From: Undaria pinnatifida
Lineage: Eukaryota; Sar; Phaeophyceae; Laminariales; Alariaceae
Length of the DNA stretch: 64,000 nt
NCBI GenBank assembly: GCA_012845835.1
Contig: JABAKD010000012.1
Span: 4,298,938-4,362,937 of the forward strand
Direction of reading: 5' to 3'
Made by a program: the position numbers and the translations under genes. Below the pieces are notes generated by a model. That model ran no database searches. It was not told the origin of the DNA and saw only the letters and a list, made by a program, of their open reading frames with translations. Below, in pieces: positions 22,960 through 33,073 of the stretch. Within the stretch, counting starts at the first letter, position 1. Each line of letters starts with the position of its first letter.

Positions 22960-23165
22960 TAAGAATGTCGGAACAGTCTGGAGTTTGGCGGAACGGAAAG
23001 GAAAGGAAAGGAAATGAAAGGAAATGAAAGGAAAGGAAAGGAAGGAGAACCGGGGAGTAGGGGCGGGGTGGTTCCAGGGGAAATAATTACGGAAAATAGG
23101 AGAGTCTCGGCAGCATCAGCATAGTACAACAGCAGCACAGCAGCAGCGAGAATCGGACACGACAA
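22960..23165 (-). repeat. Dispersed repeat H, part 1, with expanded GGAAA run
   Basis: Complement of 31850-32050: the blocks AGAATGTCGGAACAGTCTGG, GAGAGTCTCGGCAGCATCAG and GAATCGGACAC correspond in order. Between them a (GGAAA/GAAAT)n run at 22995-23044 replaces the short TTTCCTTTCCG of the other copy, which points to local microsatellite expansion. Confidence 0.7.
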
Positions 23166-23369
23166 CCGGTAAGTATAAGGAAGATAACCTCTACAACCGG
23201 AAGCCCCCCCCCTCCCCCCCTCCGAAGATTTCAGAACACGAAGAAGAAGGAACTAATCCCCCCTTCCTTCCCTTCCTCCTCTCGCCGCCCCCCCACCCCC
23301 CCCCCGCGCGCTTTAGCCCTCCTGCTCGTGAAGCAATCGTGTGGATGGGTGGGAGATTGCGATTGCCCC

Positions 23370-23475
23370 CCCCCCCCGTGCGGCCTCTCTACCCCTCATG
23401 CTCCTGCCGTTGATCTTCACCCTTCTTCTACGTCCTACTGCTGCTTCTGTCTCTGCTCCGTGGGCAGTAGAGGGC
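23370..23475 (+). repeat. Dispersed repeat H, part 2
   Basis: It matches 31740-31835 (CCGTGCGGCCTCTCTACCCC, CTGCTGCTTCTGTCT and others). Here the two halves of repeat H lie in opposite orientations, so this copy is rearranged. Confidence 0.65.
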
Positions 23476-23640
23476 AGGTCAGCCGCGTACAATAGCCGGG
23501 ATAGGGCGACAACGGGGGAGGGGGGTGGGGAAGGGAAACGGGACGAGGGAGACCCGCCAGTTTCCACCCCCCCCCCCGGGGAGAACGCCATGATGATATC
23601 AATGAACACGCAGATTTTCGCGAAAAAGAGGAATCGGTCC
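23466..23640. repeat. Paralogue of the MITE flanks (empty site)
   Basis: GGGCAGGTCAGCCGCGTACA through GGGACGAGGGAGACCCGCC, then GAACGCCATGATGATATCAA, matches the DNA on both sides of the MITE at 22503-22768. There is one GAGG here and no insertion. Confidence 0.7.
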
Positions 23641-23754
23641 AGTTTGCTCTGAGGAATGTCTACACACACTATTTTCAGATCGTAAATCGCAAGAACTGAG
23701 TTAGGAAAACGCCGGCAAGTACCCCTCCGTGATTACAGCTGGTGGACCAGCTCG

Positions 23755-24178
23755 TAGTCTTTTCTTTTCTCTTCTTTTCCTTTTTCACTTTTTTTTTATT
23801 TCCTTTTTCACATTCTTTTCTTTCCTTTTTCTATTTCTTTTCATTTCTTCTTTCTTTTCTTTTCTTTTCTTTTCTTTTCTTTTCTTTTCTTTTCTTTTCT
23901 TTTCTTTTCTTTTCTTTTCTTTTCTTTTCTTTTCTTTTCTTTTCTTTTCTTTTCTTTTCTTTTCTTTTCTTTTCTTTTCTTTTCTTCTTTTCTTTTCTTC
24001 TTTTCTTTTCTTTTCTTTTCTTTTCTTTTCTCTTCTCTTCTTTTCTTTTCTTTTCTCTTCTTTTCTTTTCTTTTCTTTTCTTTTCTTTTCTTTTCTTTTC
24101 TCTTCTCTTCTCTTCTCTTCTTTTCTTTTCGTTTCTCTGCTCTTCTTTTCTTTTCTTTTCTTTTCTTTTCTTTTCTTA
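23755..24178. repeat. (TTTTC)n pyrimidine microsatellite, ~420 bp
   Basis: Nearly pure TTTTC/TCTTC units run for more than 400 bp, uninterrupted from about 23846. The plus-strand open frames of Phe/Ser/Leu repeats across it are artefacts. Long homopyrimidine mirror repeats like this can form triplex DNA, which is general knowledge and not shown here. Confidence 0.95.
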
Positions 24179-24445
24179 TATATCTTATCTTTTTTTCTTT
24201 AAAATTTCTACTACAGTTGACTTGTGGGTCTGATGTGCGTATGCGTAGTTACAAGTACTATGGGTAATATATACCTGGTACGCGGTAGTCTTTTCTGGGT
24301 GGCAAGTCGGTCTTTCAGGCGCGAATAGTGAGGTGTACCAGTCAGCATGGACCTGGCATATCATAGACCTACTCACTTCACTTTTTATATTTTTCTGGCG
24401 GAGGCATTAATTGCGTCAGCTAGATCATATAGTCTACCAGTATAC

Positions 24446-26640
24446 TATAAAAAATGAAAATACACTCCAGCTGTGAGATCGAAGATTTCGTCGAAACTCA
24501 TCTTTGCAAGCTGTGTGTGATACTCCGATCGCGCGTTTTACGAGTTGTGTGTCCTCATTAAGGATATAGGTCGGCGACTCCCCTTACAACTACAGTGTAG
24601 CTATCAGGGTCAACAGGATGATTTTAGTCAGTCTGTGCGCGGAAACTATAAAACCCGTTTCTGAGGGGGACAAAATCTGACAGCTGTGAAGGGAAATGTA
24701 ACCTTTGATCAAGTGAATCTTGTAAGTCGAATAACCGGTGAGGGGGTGGGGCGGAGTTTTGAAGGACGTGGGGGCCTGGTTTTGATCAAAAGCGAGCGGG
24801 TTTGGAGGGGGGGGGGGGGGGGGGGGAGAATTTGTGCATGTAAGCTATAAATCCTTTCAAGGGGATAAATCTGACGGTTTTGGCACCAGTTTGTTATTGG
24901 GGAGGGGTTGGGCGGGGGTGGGGCGTGTGGGGCAGCTCAATATGTGCGTGGAAACTATACATTATTTTGAGGGGATAAATGTGACGGTTTTGGAAATAAT
25001 GCATCAGTTTAACATGTATATCCTGGGGTAAGTCGTACAATCAGTGAGTAAAGAGAGGATGGAGTGTTCGAGGGGGTGGGGTTGGGATGGGTTGGGGGGA
25101 AGGTGGGGGGTGTGGGGGCGGGGGGGGGGGCGGGGGGGGGAGGAAGGGCTTTAGGTGAGGGGTTTGTTATACGTGTGGTGCTAGGTCTAGGCGATGGTGC
25201 GGGTGATGGGGAAAAAGGGGGCGTTCGAGGCGGGGGGGGGGGGGGGGACACAGCGGCATGGATGGCTCTCGAAAGATAATGAGGTGATATCCTGTGCGTG
25301 AAGTGTTTATTAATGTGGCGGATTTCGATATTTGGTGGGGCGTTTGAGTAAGGGAGAGCAAGAGGGGGGGGGGGGGGGGGGCGAATTTTTTAGCAGGTTT
25401 AGGTCACAAATAATATTCAAATACACTTCGGCTGTGAGATCAAAGATATGTAGGGGCTTGTTATACGCGTGGTGCTAGGTCTAGGCGATTGTGCAGGTGG
25501 TCGGAAAAGAGGGGGCGTTGGAGGGGGGGGGGGGGGGGGGAGGAAGGGCTTTAGGTGAGGGGTTTGTTATACGTGTGGTGCTAGGTCTAGGCGATGGTGC
25601 GGGTGATGGGGAAGGAGGGGGCGTTCGAGGAGGGGGGGGGGGGGGGCACACCTCGGCATGGATGGCTCTCGAAAGATAATGAGGTGATATCCTGTGCGTG
25701 AAGTGTTTATTAATGTGGCGGATTTCGATATTTGGTGGGGCGTTTGAGTAAGGGAGAGCAAGAGGGGGGAGGGGGGGGGGGGGCGAATTTTTTAGCAGGT
25801 TTAGGTCACAAATAATATTCAAATACACTTCGGCTGTGAGATCAAAGATATGTAGCAGCTTGTTATACGCGTGGTGCTAGGTCTAGGCGATTGTGCAGGT
25901 GGTCGGAAAAGAGGGGGCGTTGGAGGGGGGGGGGGGGGGGGAGGAAGGGCTTTAGGTGAGGGGTTTGTTATACGTGTGGTGCTAGGTCTAGGCGATGGTG
26001 CGGGTGATGGGGAAGGAGGGGGCGTTCGAGGAGGGGGGGGGGGGGGCACACCTCGGCATGGATGGCTCTCGAAAGCTAATGAGGTGATATCCTGTGCGTG
26101 AAGTGTTTATTAATGTGGCGGATTTCGATATTTGGTGGGGCGTTTGAGTAAGGGAGAGCAAGAGGGGTGGGGGGGGGGGGGGGGGGGGATTTTTTAGGAG
26201 GTTTAGTTCACAAATAATATTCAAATACACTTCGGCTGTGGGATCAAAGATATGTAGCAGCTTGTTTTACGCGTGGTGCTAGGTCTAGGCGATTGTGCAG
26301 GTGGTCGGGAAAGAGGGGGCGTTGGAGGGGGGGGGGAGGGGGGGGTTGGGGGAAAAATAATTGAAAACTACGTCATGGATGGTCAGAAAGATAATGACGT
26401 GATATCAACTGCGTATAGGTGTTCATTACTCAGGCCGATTTTGATTGTGAGTGGGGCGTTTGGACAAACTAGGCGGAAGGGGGGGGGAATCGGGGGACGG
26501 AGGGGCGGGGGGGGAGGGTTGGGGTTTTTTTATGAACAAGAGGGGTCAGTGGAGGGGGAGGGGAGGGGGGGGGGGGGCGGGGGGCGGGACATTTCAATAT
26601 GTGCGCGGAAACTATAAATCCTCAAAGGGGACAAACCTGA
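24446..26640 (+). repeat. G-rich composite repeat, copy 1
   Basis: It starts with the ~330-bp B module (AATACACTCCAGCTGTGAGA to CTTGTAAGTCGAATAACCGG). Modules separated by G runs of 12-22 follow: one with AAATCTGACGGTTTTGG, one with GGTGCTAGGTCTAGGCGATG and one with GGATGGCTCTCGAAAG. The first ~900 bp are nearly identical to 27307-28243. It contains a ~400-bp tandem array. No protein is encoded. Confidence 0.85.
25141..26341 (+). repeat. ~400-bp tandem satellite, two full and two partial units
   Basis: The landmark TTTAGGTCACAAATAATATT recurs at 25398, 25800 and (one change) 26202, and CGGCATGGATGGCTCTC at 25254, 25654 and 26054. Units are almost identical, and differences lie mainly in G-run length. 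The array is therefore recent. Confidence 0.9.
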
Positions 26641-26654
26641 CGATTGAAGCAGTC

Positions 26655-27300
26655 TATATATGTTCATTTATCCCCCCCCCCCTCCCCCGCCCCCTCCTTC
26701 CCCACCACCAGCGCACCATCGCCTAGACCTAGCACGTTTATTTAGTAAAGTTCCTTCCACGTATACATTCATGCGACCTAACGGGATTGATCCTTCCCCA
26801 CCCCCCTCGTTTTGTTCTCTCCCGCCGCCCCACCTCAAATCGAAATCTGCCCAAGCAACAAACACTACCAAGCAGTTGATATCACCTCATTACCTTTTTG
26901 GTAATCCATGCCGTACGTAGCTCCAAATCAAATCGCCCCCCCCCCCAAACGCCCCCTCCTTCCCCACCACCCGCACCATCGCCTACACCTAGCACCACGC
27001 GTATAGCAAGCTCGTACATCTATGCGGCCTAAAGCTGTTGGAGCCCCCCTCCCCCCCCCCCCTTCTCCACCCCCTCGAACTCTCCGCCCTCTCCTCACTG
27101 ATTGTGCACGACTCACAGGATATACATGATAAACTGATGCATTCCTTCCGCAACCGTCAGATTTGTCCCCTAAACGGATTTATAGTTTCCGCGCACATAT
27201 TGAGTTGCCCCCCCCCCCCCCCCCTGCCCCCCGCTCGCCCGCTCCCTCTTGTTTCAACCCAGGCCCCCACGCCCCTAAAAACTCCGCTCTCCCCTCACCG
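26655..27300 (-). repeat. Composite repeat, inverted partial copies
   Basis: The plus strand switches from G-rich to C-rich. Complementary landmarks (CATCGCCTAGACCTAGCACG near 26728, CACCATCGCCTACACCTAGC near 26974, GACAAATC-type and TATAGTTTCCGCGCACATAT blocks) appear in reverse order. This puts a large inverted repeat against the copies on either side. Confidence 0.8.
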
Positions 27301-27306
27301 GTTATT

Positions 27307-29110
27307 ATAAAAAGTGAAAATACACTCCAGCTGTGAGATCGAAGATTTCGTCGAAACTCATCTTTGCAAGCTGTGTGTGATACTCCGATCGCGCGCATTA
27401 CGAGTTGTGTGTCCTCATTAAGGATATAGGTCGGCGACTCCCCTTACAACTACAGTGTAGCTATCAGGGTCAACAGGGTGATTTTAGTCAGTCTGTGCGC
27501 GGAAACTATAAAACCCGTTTCTGAGGGGGACAAAATCTGACAGCTGTGGAGGGAAATGTATCCTTTTATCAAGTGAATCTTGTAAGTCGAATAACCGGTG
27601 AGGGGGGGGGGCGGAGTTTTGAAGGACGTGGGGGCCTGGTTTTGATCAAAAGCGAGCGGGTTTGGAGGGGGGGGGGGGGGGGGGGGGGAGAATTTGTGCA
27701 TGTAAGCTATAAATCCTTTCAAGGGGATAAATCTGACGGTTTTGGCACCAGTTTATTATTGGGGAGGGGTTGGGCGGGGGTGGGGCGTGTGGGGCAGCTC
27801 AATATGTGCGTGGAAACTATACATTATTTTGAGGGGATAAATGTGACGGTTTTGGAAATAATGCATCAGTTTATCATGTATATCCTGGGGTAAGTCGTAC
27901 AATCAGTGAGTAGAGAGAGGGTGGAGTGCTCGAGGGGGTGGGGTTGGGATGGGTTGGGGGGGGGTGGGGAGGGGGCGAGGGCGGGGGGGGGGGGGGGGGA
28001 AGGAAGGGTTTTAGGTGAGGGGTTTGCTATACGTGTGGTGCTAGGTCTAGGCGATGGTGCGGGTGATGGGGAAGAAGGGGCGTTCGGGGCGGAGGGGGGG
28101 GGGAAGCAGCGGCATGGATGGCTCTCGAAAGATAATAAGGTGATATCCTGTGCGTGAAGTTTTTATTAATCTGGCGGATTTCGATATTTGGTGGGGCGTT
28201 TGAGTAAGGGAGAACGAGAGGGGGGGGGGGGGGGATTTTTAGCAGGGACCAAGGCCACGGTAGGGGGGGTACCCCCATTTTCACTGGTGTGTTAGAGCCA
28301 CTCGCACGAGTAGCTCTGTACCCTACGGATGGAGATGGTTTAGGCACTTGGTTTGGCGCAGCTTAGATCACCTTTGCATTGCGAATTGATTTCGTCAATG
28401 TAAAACACAAAGAAAACGTAAGATTGCATAGGAACAAAGGGGTTACTCGCGCGAGTGACCCCTAGCCACTGAAATAAAAGGCCCAAAAGGGGACCCCCCT
28501 ACCGTAGCCTGGGTCCAGGTTTAGGTCACAAATAATATTCAAATACACTTCGGCTGTGAGATCAAAGATATGTAGGGGCTTGTTACACGCGTGGTGCTAG
28601 GTCTAGGCGATCGTGCGGGTGGTTGGAAAATAGGGGGCGTTGAAGGGGGGGGGGGGGGGGGGGAAGAATTGAAAACTACGTCATTGATGGTCAGAAAGAT
28701 AATGACGTGATATCAACTGCGTATAGGTGTTTATTACTCTGGCCGAGTTCTATTGTGAGTGGGGCGTTTGGACAAACTAGGCGGAAGGGGGGGGGATCGG
28801 GGGACGGGGGACGGGGGACGGGGGGGGGGGGGGAGGGTTGGGGTTTTTCATGAACAAGAGGGGTCAGGGGAGGGGGAGGGGATGGGGGGGGGGGCGGGGG
28901 GCGGGACATTTCAATATGTGCGCGGAAACTATAAATCCTCATAGGGGACAAACCTGACGATTGAAGCAATAAGACATCCCTTTATATCATCTGGCTTTTA
29001 ATGTTTACTATTCTAGAAGGTTTGATGTTAGATGCAGCATGCAACCCAGTGTTTAAGTGTAGTAAATGACGTGTTAAATCTTCATAATTTGTTGCTGTAT
29101 GATACATGGA
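27307..29110 (+). repeat. G-rich composite repeat, copy 2 (most complete)
   Basis: It has the B module, the G-run modules and a distal module, and ends in a tail (ACATCCCTTTATATCATC, then TTCATAATTTGTTGCTG) that is shared with 46340-46520. The shared start and shared tail at two sites define a repeat of about 1.45-1.8 kb. A family-1 MITE is inserted at 28247-28515. Confidence 0.8.
28247..28515. mobile_element. MITE, family 1 (269 bp), nested
   Basis: The ends are GACCAAGGCCACGGTAGGG and its complement CCCCCTACCGTAGCCTGGGTC (last 19 used for the match). CAGG flanks both sides (28243-28246 and 28516-28519). The ~400-bp satellite units at 25394-25397 and 25796-25799 carry the unfilled site with a single CAGG. 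A 96%-like sister copy lies at 51249-51507. No coding capacity. Confidence 0.88.
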
Positions 29111-29111
29111 T

Positions 29112-29560
29112 CGAAGGCGGTTATTATACGACTTACAGGATACACCTGATAAACCGATGAATTTCCTTTCACAGCTAGCTGTCAGATTTTGTCCCCATCA
29201 AAAACGGGATTTATAGTGTCCGCGCATATACTGATTAACATCACCTTGTTGACCCTGGTACAAGCTACAACACTGCTGTAGTTCCAAGGGGAGTCGCCGA
29301 CCTAATTTTTTTTTTTTTTTTTTTATCCTCCAGGGGATCCGGGTAACAAAAAGATTAAGCTCCATACACTTTCCTTTGTGTACCAGTTTTCGTCCATCTG
29401 CAGAACGCAGACTTTGTGTCAACCTCAACTAAATCCTTAATGAGGACACACACGCAGTAATACGCGCGATCGGAGTATCACACACAGCTTGCGAAAAAAA
29501 AGATAAGTTTCGACAAAATCTTCGATCTCGCAGCTGGAGTGTACTTTTATTTTTATAATA
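29112..29560 (-). repeat. B-module repeat, inverted, interrupted
   Basis: Complement of the B module, from CGACTTACAGGATACACCTG through AAAACGGGATTTATAG, TTGTTGACCCTGG and CGCGCGATCGGAGTATCACA to CAGCTGGAGTGTAC. A retroposon fragment splits it at 29306-29428. Confidence 0.8.
29306..29428 (-). mobile_element. Short non-LTR retroposon fragment
   Basis: A T run (poly(A) of the minus strand) is followed by ATCCTCCAGGGGAT, a hairpin-capable end also found at 40621 (ATCCTCCGGCGGAT). CTAA flanks both sides (29302-29305 and 29429-29432). The uninterrupted B module reads GACCTATATCC at this point. The element is 123 bp, so it is strongly 5'-truncated. Confidence 0.6.
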
Positions 29561-29565
29561 TATAA

Positions 29566-30310
29566 GAGGGCAGGGTCACAGAGAGAGCGAGACGGCGAGG
29601 ACTCTTTTCTTGCCACTGCCGATAGCAATGCCGCACAGCCTTCTGCGCGTTGAAACATACACGCAACCAGCAGTTGCAAACCAGCCATTTATATGGATAG
29701 CGCGTTGTCGTTCGATGCCTCTTCGGAAGTGTAGACTATAGGGGGGAGGACTTGGCCCTTGCGTTTGGAAGTGGCAAGCTTATGGGTGGGAGAGGTAGTG
29801 TTTTTGGGGAGGGGGTGAAGAGGGCAGGGTCACAGAGAGAGAGCGAGACGGCGGGGACCCTTTCCTTGCCACGACCGATACCAGTATTAAAGAGCAATAT
29901 CGCACAGCCTTCTGCGCGTTGAAACATACGCGTAGTAGTTACAAACCAGCCATTTTCTTTATGGATAGTGGGTTGTCGTTCGATGCCTCTTCGGAAGCGT
30001 ATAGGGGGGAGGACTTGGACCGTGCAGTTGGAAGTGGCAAGGGTGGGGGCGGTGGAGGGGATGAAGAGGGCAGGGCCACAGAGAGAGCGAGACGGCGGGA
30101 AATCTTTCCTTGCCACGACCGATAGCATCAGGCAGCAACACCGCACAGACTTCTGCGCGTTGAAACATACGCGCAGCAGCTACAAACCAGCCATTTATTA
30201 TGTGGACAGCGGGTTGTCGTTCGATGCTTCTTCGGAAGTGTTCGTATGGAGGGGGTACTTGGCCTTTTCGGCTGGAGGGGGCAGGACCAGGAGAACAGGG
30301 AGGTACATCT
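29566..30310. repeat. ~250-bp tandem repeat, three units
   Basis: GAGGGCAGGG(T/C)CACAGAGAGA recurs at 29566, 29820 and 30066. Each is followed by CCTTCTGCGCGTTGAAACAT (or ACTTC), CAAACCAGCCATTT and TTGTCGTTCGATGC. Open frames exist on both strands in each unit, but divergence shows no clear coding bias by eye. Confidence 0.85.
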
Positions 30311-30521
30311 AGTATTCGTAGTTTTTGAGTGTTGGAAACATCGTTTCACGCTTTCATCTGGATGTTGTGTTCTTTCATCATGATTATGGTTTTTGACACT
30401 CACGCTACATTGTCAGATGGCAAATGAAATAGTAATAATAATATTTTGATGCGTGTGTACCACTTTTGGTTTGAGTTTTCCCCTGGGGTGTTCTTCAGGC
30501 GAGCGTAGGGACCAGTGGAAA

Positions 30522-30562
30522 ACCTGATACGCCACCGGTCGCCCCGGTGGCGTATCAGGTTA
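30522..30562. repeat. Perfect 18-bp inverted repeat, 5-nt loop
   Basis: AACCTGATACGCCACCGG (30522-30539) and CCGGTGGCGTATCAGGTT (30545-30562) are exact complements separated by TCGCC. The left arm looks like an inverted copy of the SINE-1 head. Confidence 0.9.
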
Positions 30563-30841
30563 TCCTCGAGCCGGGTGTAGGTCAGTTTCGTGAGTTCGAG
30601 CCCCGCCGAGTGCAGACTCGTATAAATTCATTGGGACTTTTTCTTGTGCACAAATTGACGTGCGGAAAGCGCGAGGAGAGCGTGAGTTAGCAACACTCGA
30701 TGAAAAATCGACGAGCAGTGGGATTGCTGAACCCTATGCGCGATAAAAATTGAAGGCAAGAACCGGGGGGAAGAAGGGACGACACCTGTGACCACGGCTT
30801 GTCCAGAAGCTGGAAAGTAGAAGTGTGAGTAAAAAAAAAAA
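30536..30841 (+). mobile_element. SINE-1 copy
   Basis: Complete from CCGGTCGCCCCGGTGGCG through the B-box-like GAGTTCGAGCCCC and the conserved body to an A tail. Its 5' end forms a perfect inverted repeat with the preceding bases (30522-30562). Confidence 0.8.
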
Positions 30842-31295
30842 GGACGAATTATTCTCGAGCATATGTATTATACCAATAAAACCGTGACCGCTTTTTCAAA
30901 TGGCGGAAAGAGCGAAAGCGCATACCAGGTAAGCAAAAAATCGATGACAAAATCGACGAGCGAAGATATAAAAGCTGACCAAACAACAGCAGTGGGCAAA
31001 AGCTGAACGCTATGCGCGATAAAAAATCAAGGCACGTACTACTCTGTCGTGGGGAGAAGGGAAGACACCTACTTGCTGTGATCACGGTGATCATGGTCAC
31101 TGACCAGAAGAAGGTCGCCGAAGGTAAAAACCTCTCACACGAGCTGTTGAGCTGTTGAGCTGGAAAGTAAAAGGAAATAAGTGATGAATGTAAAAACACA
31201 AATGAAATTGCGATGTGTGCAGATTGTGCGATCAGTGACACTACTGCTGCTGTTGTACGTGTGGTGTCCCTAACAGGTCATATGATCCTATCATA
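30842..31295. other. Short-spaced SINE-like fragment, no gene
   Basis: Scattered blocks resemble the SINE bodies (ATCGACGAGCGAAGATATAA, CTATGCGCGATAAAAAATC, GGAAAGTAAAAGGAAATAAG) but in diverged form. No gene is recognised. Confidence 0.4.
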
Positions 31296-31607
31296 ACCGG
31301 TCGCCCCGGTGGCGTATCAGGTTATCCTCGAGCCTGGTATAGGTCAGTTTCGTGAGTTCGAGCCCCGCCGAGTGCATACTCGTATAAATTCGTTGGGACT
31401 TTTTCTTGTGCACAAATTGACTTGCGGAAAGCGCGAGAGCGTGAGTTAGCAACATTCGATGAACAATCGACGAGCAGACGGATTGCTGAACCCTATGCGC
31501 GATAAAAATTGAAGGCAAGAACCGGGGAGGAGAAGGGACGACACCTGTGACCACGGCTTGTCCAGAAGCTGGAAAGTGAAAGTGTGCTAAAAAAAAAATA
31601 AAAAAAA
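31296..31607 (+). mobile_element. SINE-1 copy with target duplication
   Basis: Complete copy with A tail. ATCATA flanks both sides (31290-31295 and 31608-31613). Confidence 0.85.
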
Positions 31608-31614
31608 ATCATAC

Positions 31615-32060
31615 GACTCTCCATCTACTACTACTGCTGCCGCTCCTGTGTTGCTGCTGCTGTTTCCACTGGGCCGAGCTGCATCTGTCGCACTCTGCCC
31701 AGTAGACTATGCACTATGTATGTAGATTGCGGTTGGTGTCCTCCCGTGCGGCCTCTCTACCCCTTGTGCTCCTGCCGTCGATCTCACCCTACTGCTACTA
31801 CTGCTGCTTCTGTCTGCTGCGTGGGCACTTCTTCCTTCTACCTGTACCGATTGTTGTGTCCGATACTCGCTGCTGCTGTGCTGCTGCCGTGGTACTATGC
31901 TGATGCTGCCGAGACTCTCCTATTTTTCCATCATCCTTTCCCCTGGAACCACCCCCGCGCTACTACCCGGTTCTCCGACATTTCCTTTCCGTTCCGCTAC
32001 AAACTCCAGACTGTTCCGACATTATTATTATTATTACATTTTCGTACTTTGAAACAACTT
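31615..32060 (+). repeat. Dispersed repeat H, intact orientation
   Basis: Contains, in one orientation, the blocks found in opposite orientations at 22960-23165 and 23370-23475. CTG/CTA triplet-rich. The plus-strand open frame of about 167 codons across it is compositional and matches no known domain. Confidence 0.6.
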
Positions 32061-32456
32061 CGGAATTTCGTAATTTCATCATGTATCGCACATGAACACT
32101 TCGAAACACATGACGTAATACGACACTTCGCTCATACCTCCTACTTGGCACAGGTCAATATATATCCAGCACATCCAACCAATGTCCATGCTGCCTTTCC
32201 ATCCTATTGCCTGCTATGATTTATATATTTGAAAACAATAATAACATATGTATTGTGCGTATGCATGTATGTACCTGTACGAGTATACGTATGAAGTACG
32301 AGGAGAGGCAAAAACACGCTCTGTGGCCACGAAAGCTATCATTATTATTATTGGTAGCTACGAGGCAGAGCATGTAAGAGATAACATACTAAGTATCGCA
32401 AACCGCGCACAACTCTGCGACGGCAGATACGCGCGCAGCGGCTGGTGCAGTGGGGG
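32061..32456. other. No supported gene
   Basis: Repeated ATTATT triplets and mixed DNA leading into the CTCSVDG exon candidate. Confidence 0.3.
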
Positions 32457-32525
32457 AATCATGACAGCCATTACATCAGCTTGTACGTGCAGTGTCGATG
32501 GCGTATCCGGCTTCGCCAACACAAG
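32457..32525 (+). CDS. Candidate exon, CTCSVDG peptide, copy 2
   Basis: The frame reads GIMTAITSACTCSVDGVSGF, then ANTR, and ends at AAG/GTAAAT, a good donor site. It is conserved with 19073-19159. An AG-terminated acceptor candidate (GGTGCAG) lies at 32442-32448. Family unknown; the surrounding gene is not visible. Confidence 0.35.
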
Positions 32526-33073
32526 GTAAATCAACGGAGATATTGATTGCGTCGTTCACACGCCTTCGATTCCTCCTTCGAACAACACCAGGCACTCAAA
32601 ACAAAATCGAAGGTGAGTGTACTGGTGTAGATCGGATGCACAGCAGGTAGGTGTTGTAATAATAATGTTGTTGTTTTCTCACAGTAACTTTTGTCAAAAA
32701 TCTAGAGTCCGTGGTCACACAAAGGTGCTGGAGACATGTAGACTACAGCAGCATGACATATGTACTGATAGTAGTTCTTGCATCATTACGTAAATACCAG
32801 GGGTGCATGCACAATTCTGCCCAATCCCGCACACCTTCGTACATACACCAGTGGGTACAGGGCACCCTGTAGACTATGCAGGTTCCTGGTACCTGGTGTA
32901 TTGACAACGAAAGGAGCTCACACACTACCTCCCTCCTGGACCTCACGAAAGAAGAACCCCGCAAAAAACGTTACCTATATAAGCATCACGGGGGGAAAAG
33001 GACATGTTTGAGCAACAACACGGCGACGGCATCTGTGACTCCAAAGTCATTATACCTCCTGGTATAGACTACA
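32526..33073. other. No supported gene
   Basis: Mixed sequence with several CCTGGTACC-type palindromes (for example 32884-32902) and no recognised coding region. Confidence 0.3.

Noticed and set aside
23729-24233. Two long Phe/Ser/Leu-rich open frames
   Set aside because: They are translations of a (TTTTC)n microsatellite, open in more than one frame.
25009-28969. Gly-rich and Pro-rich frames on either strand
   Set aside because: They are translations of G runs in the composite repeat.
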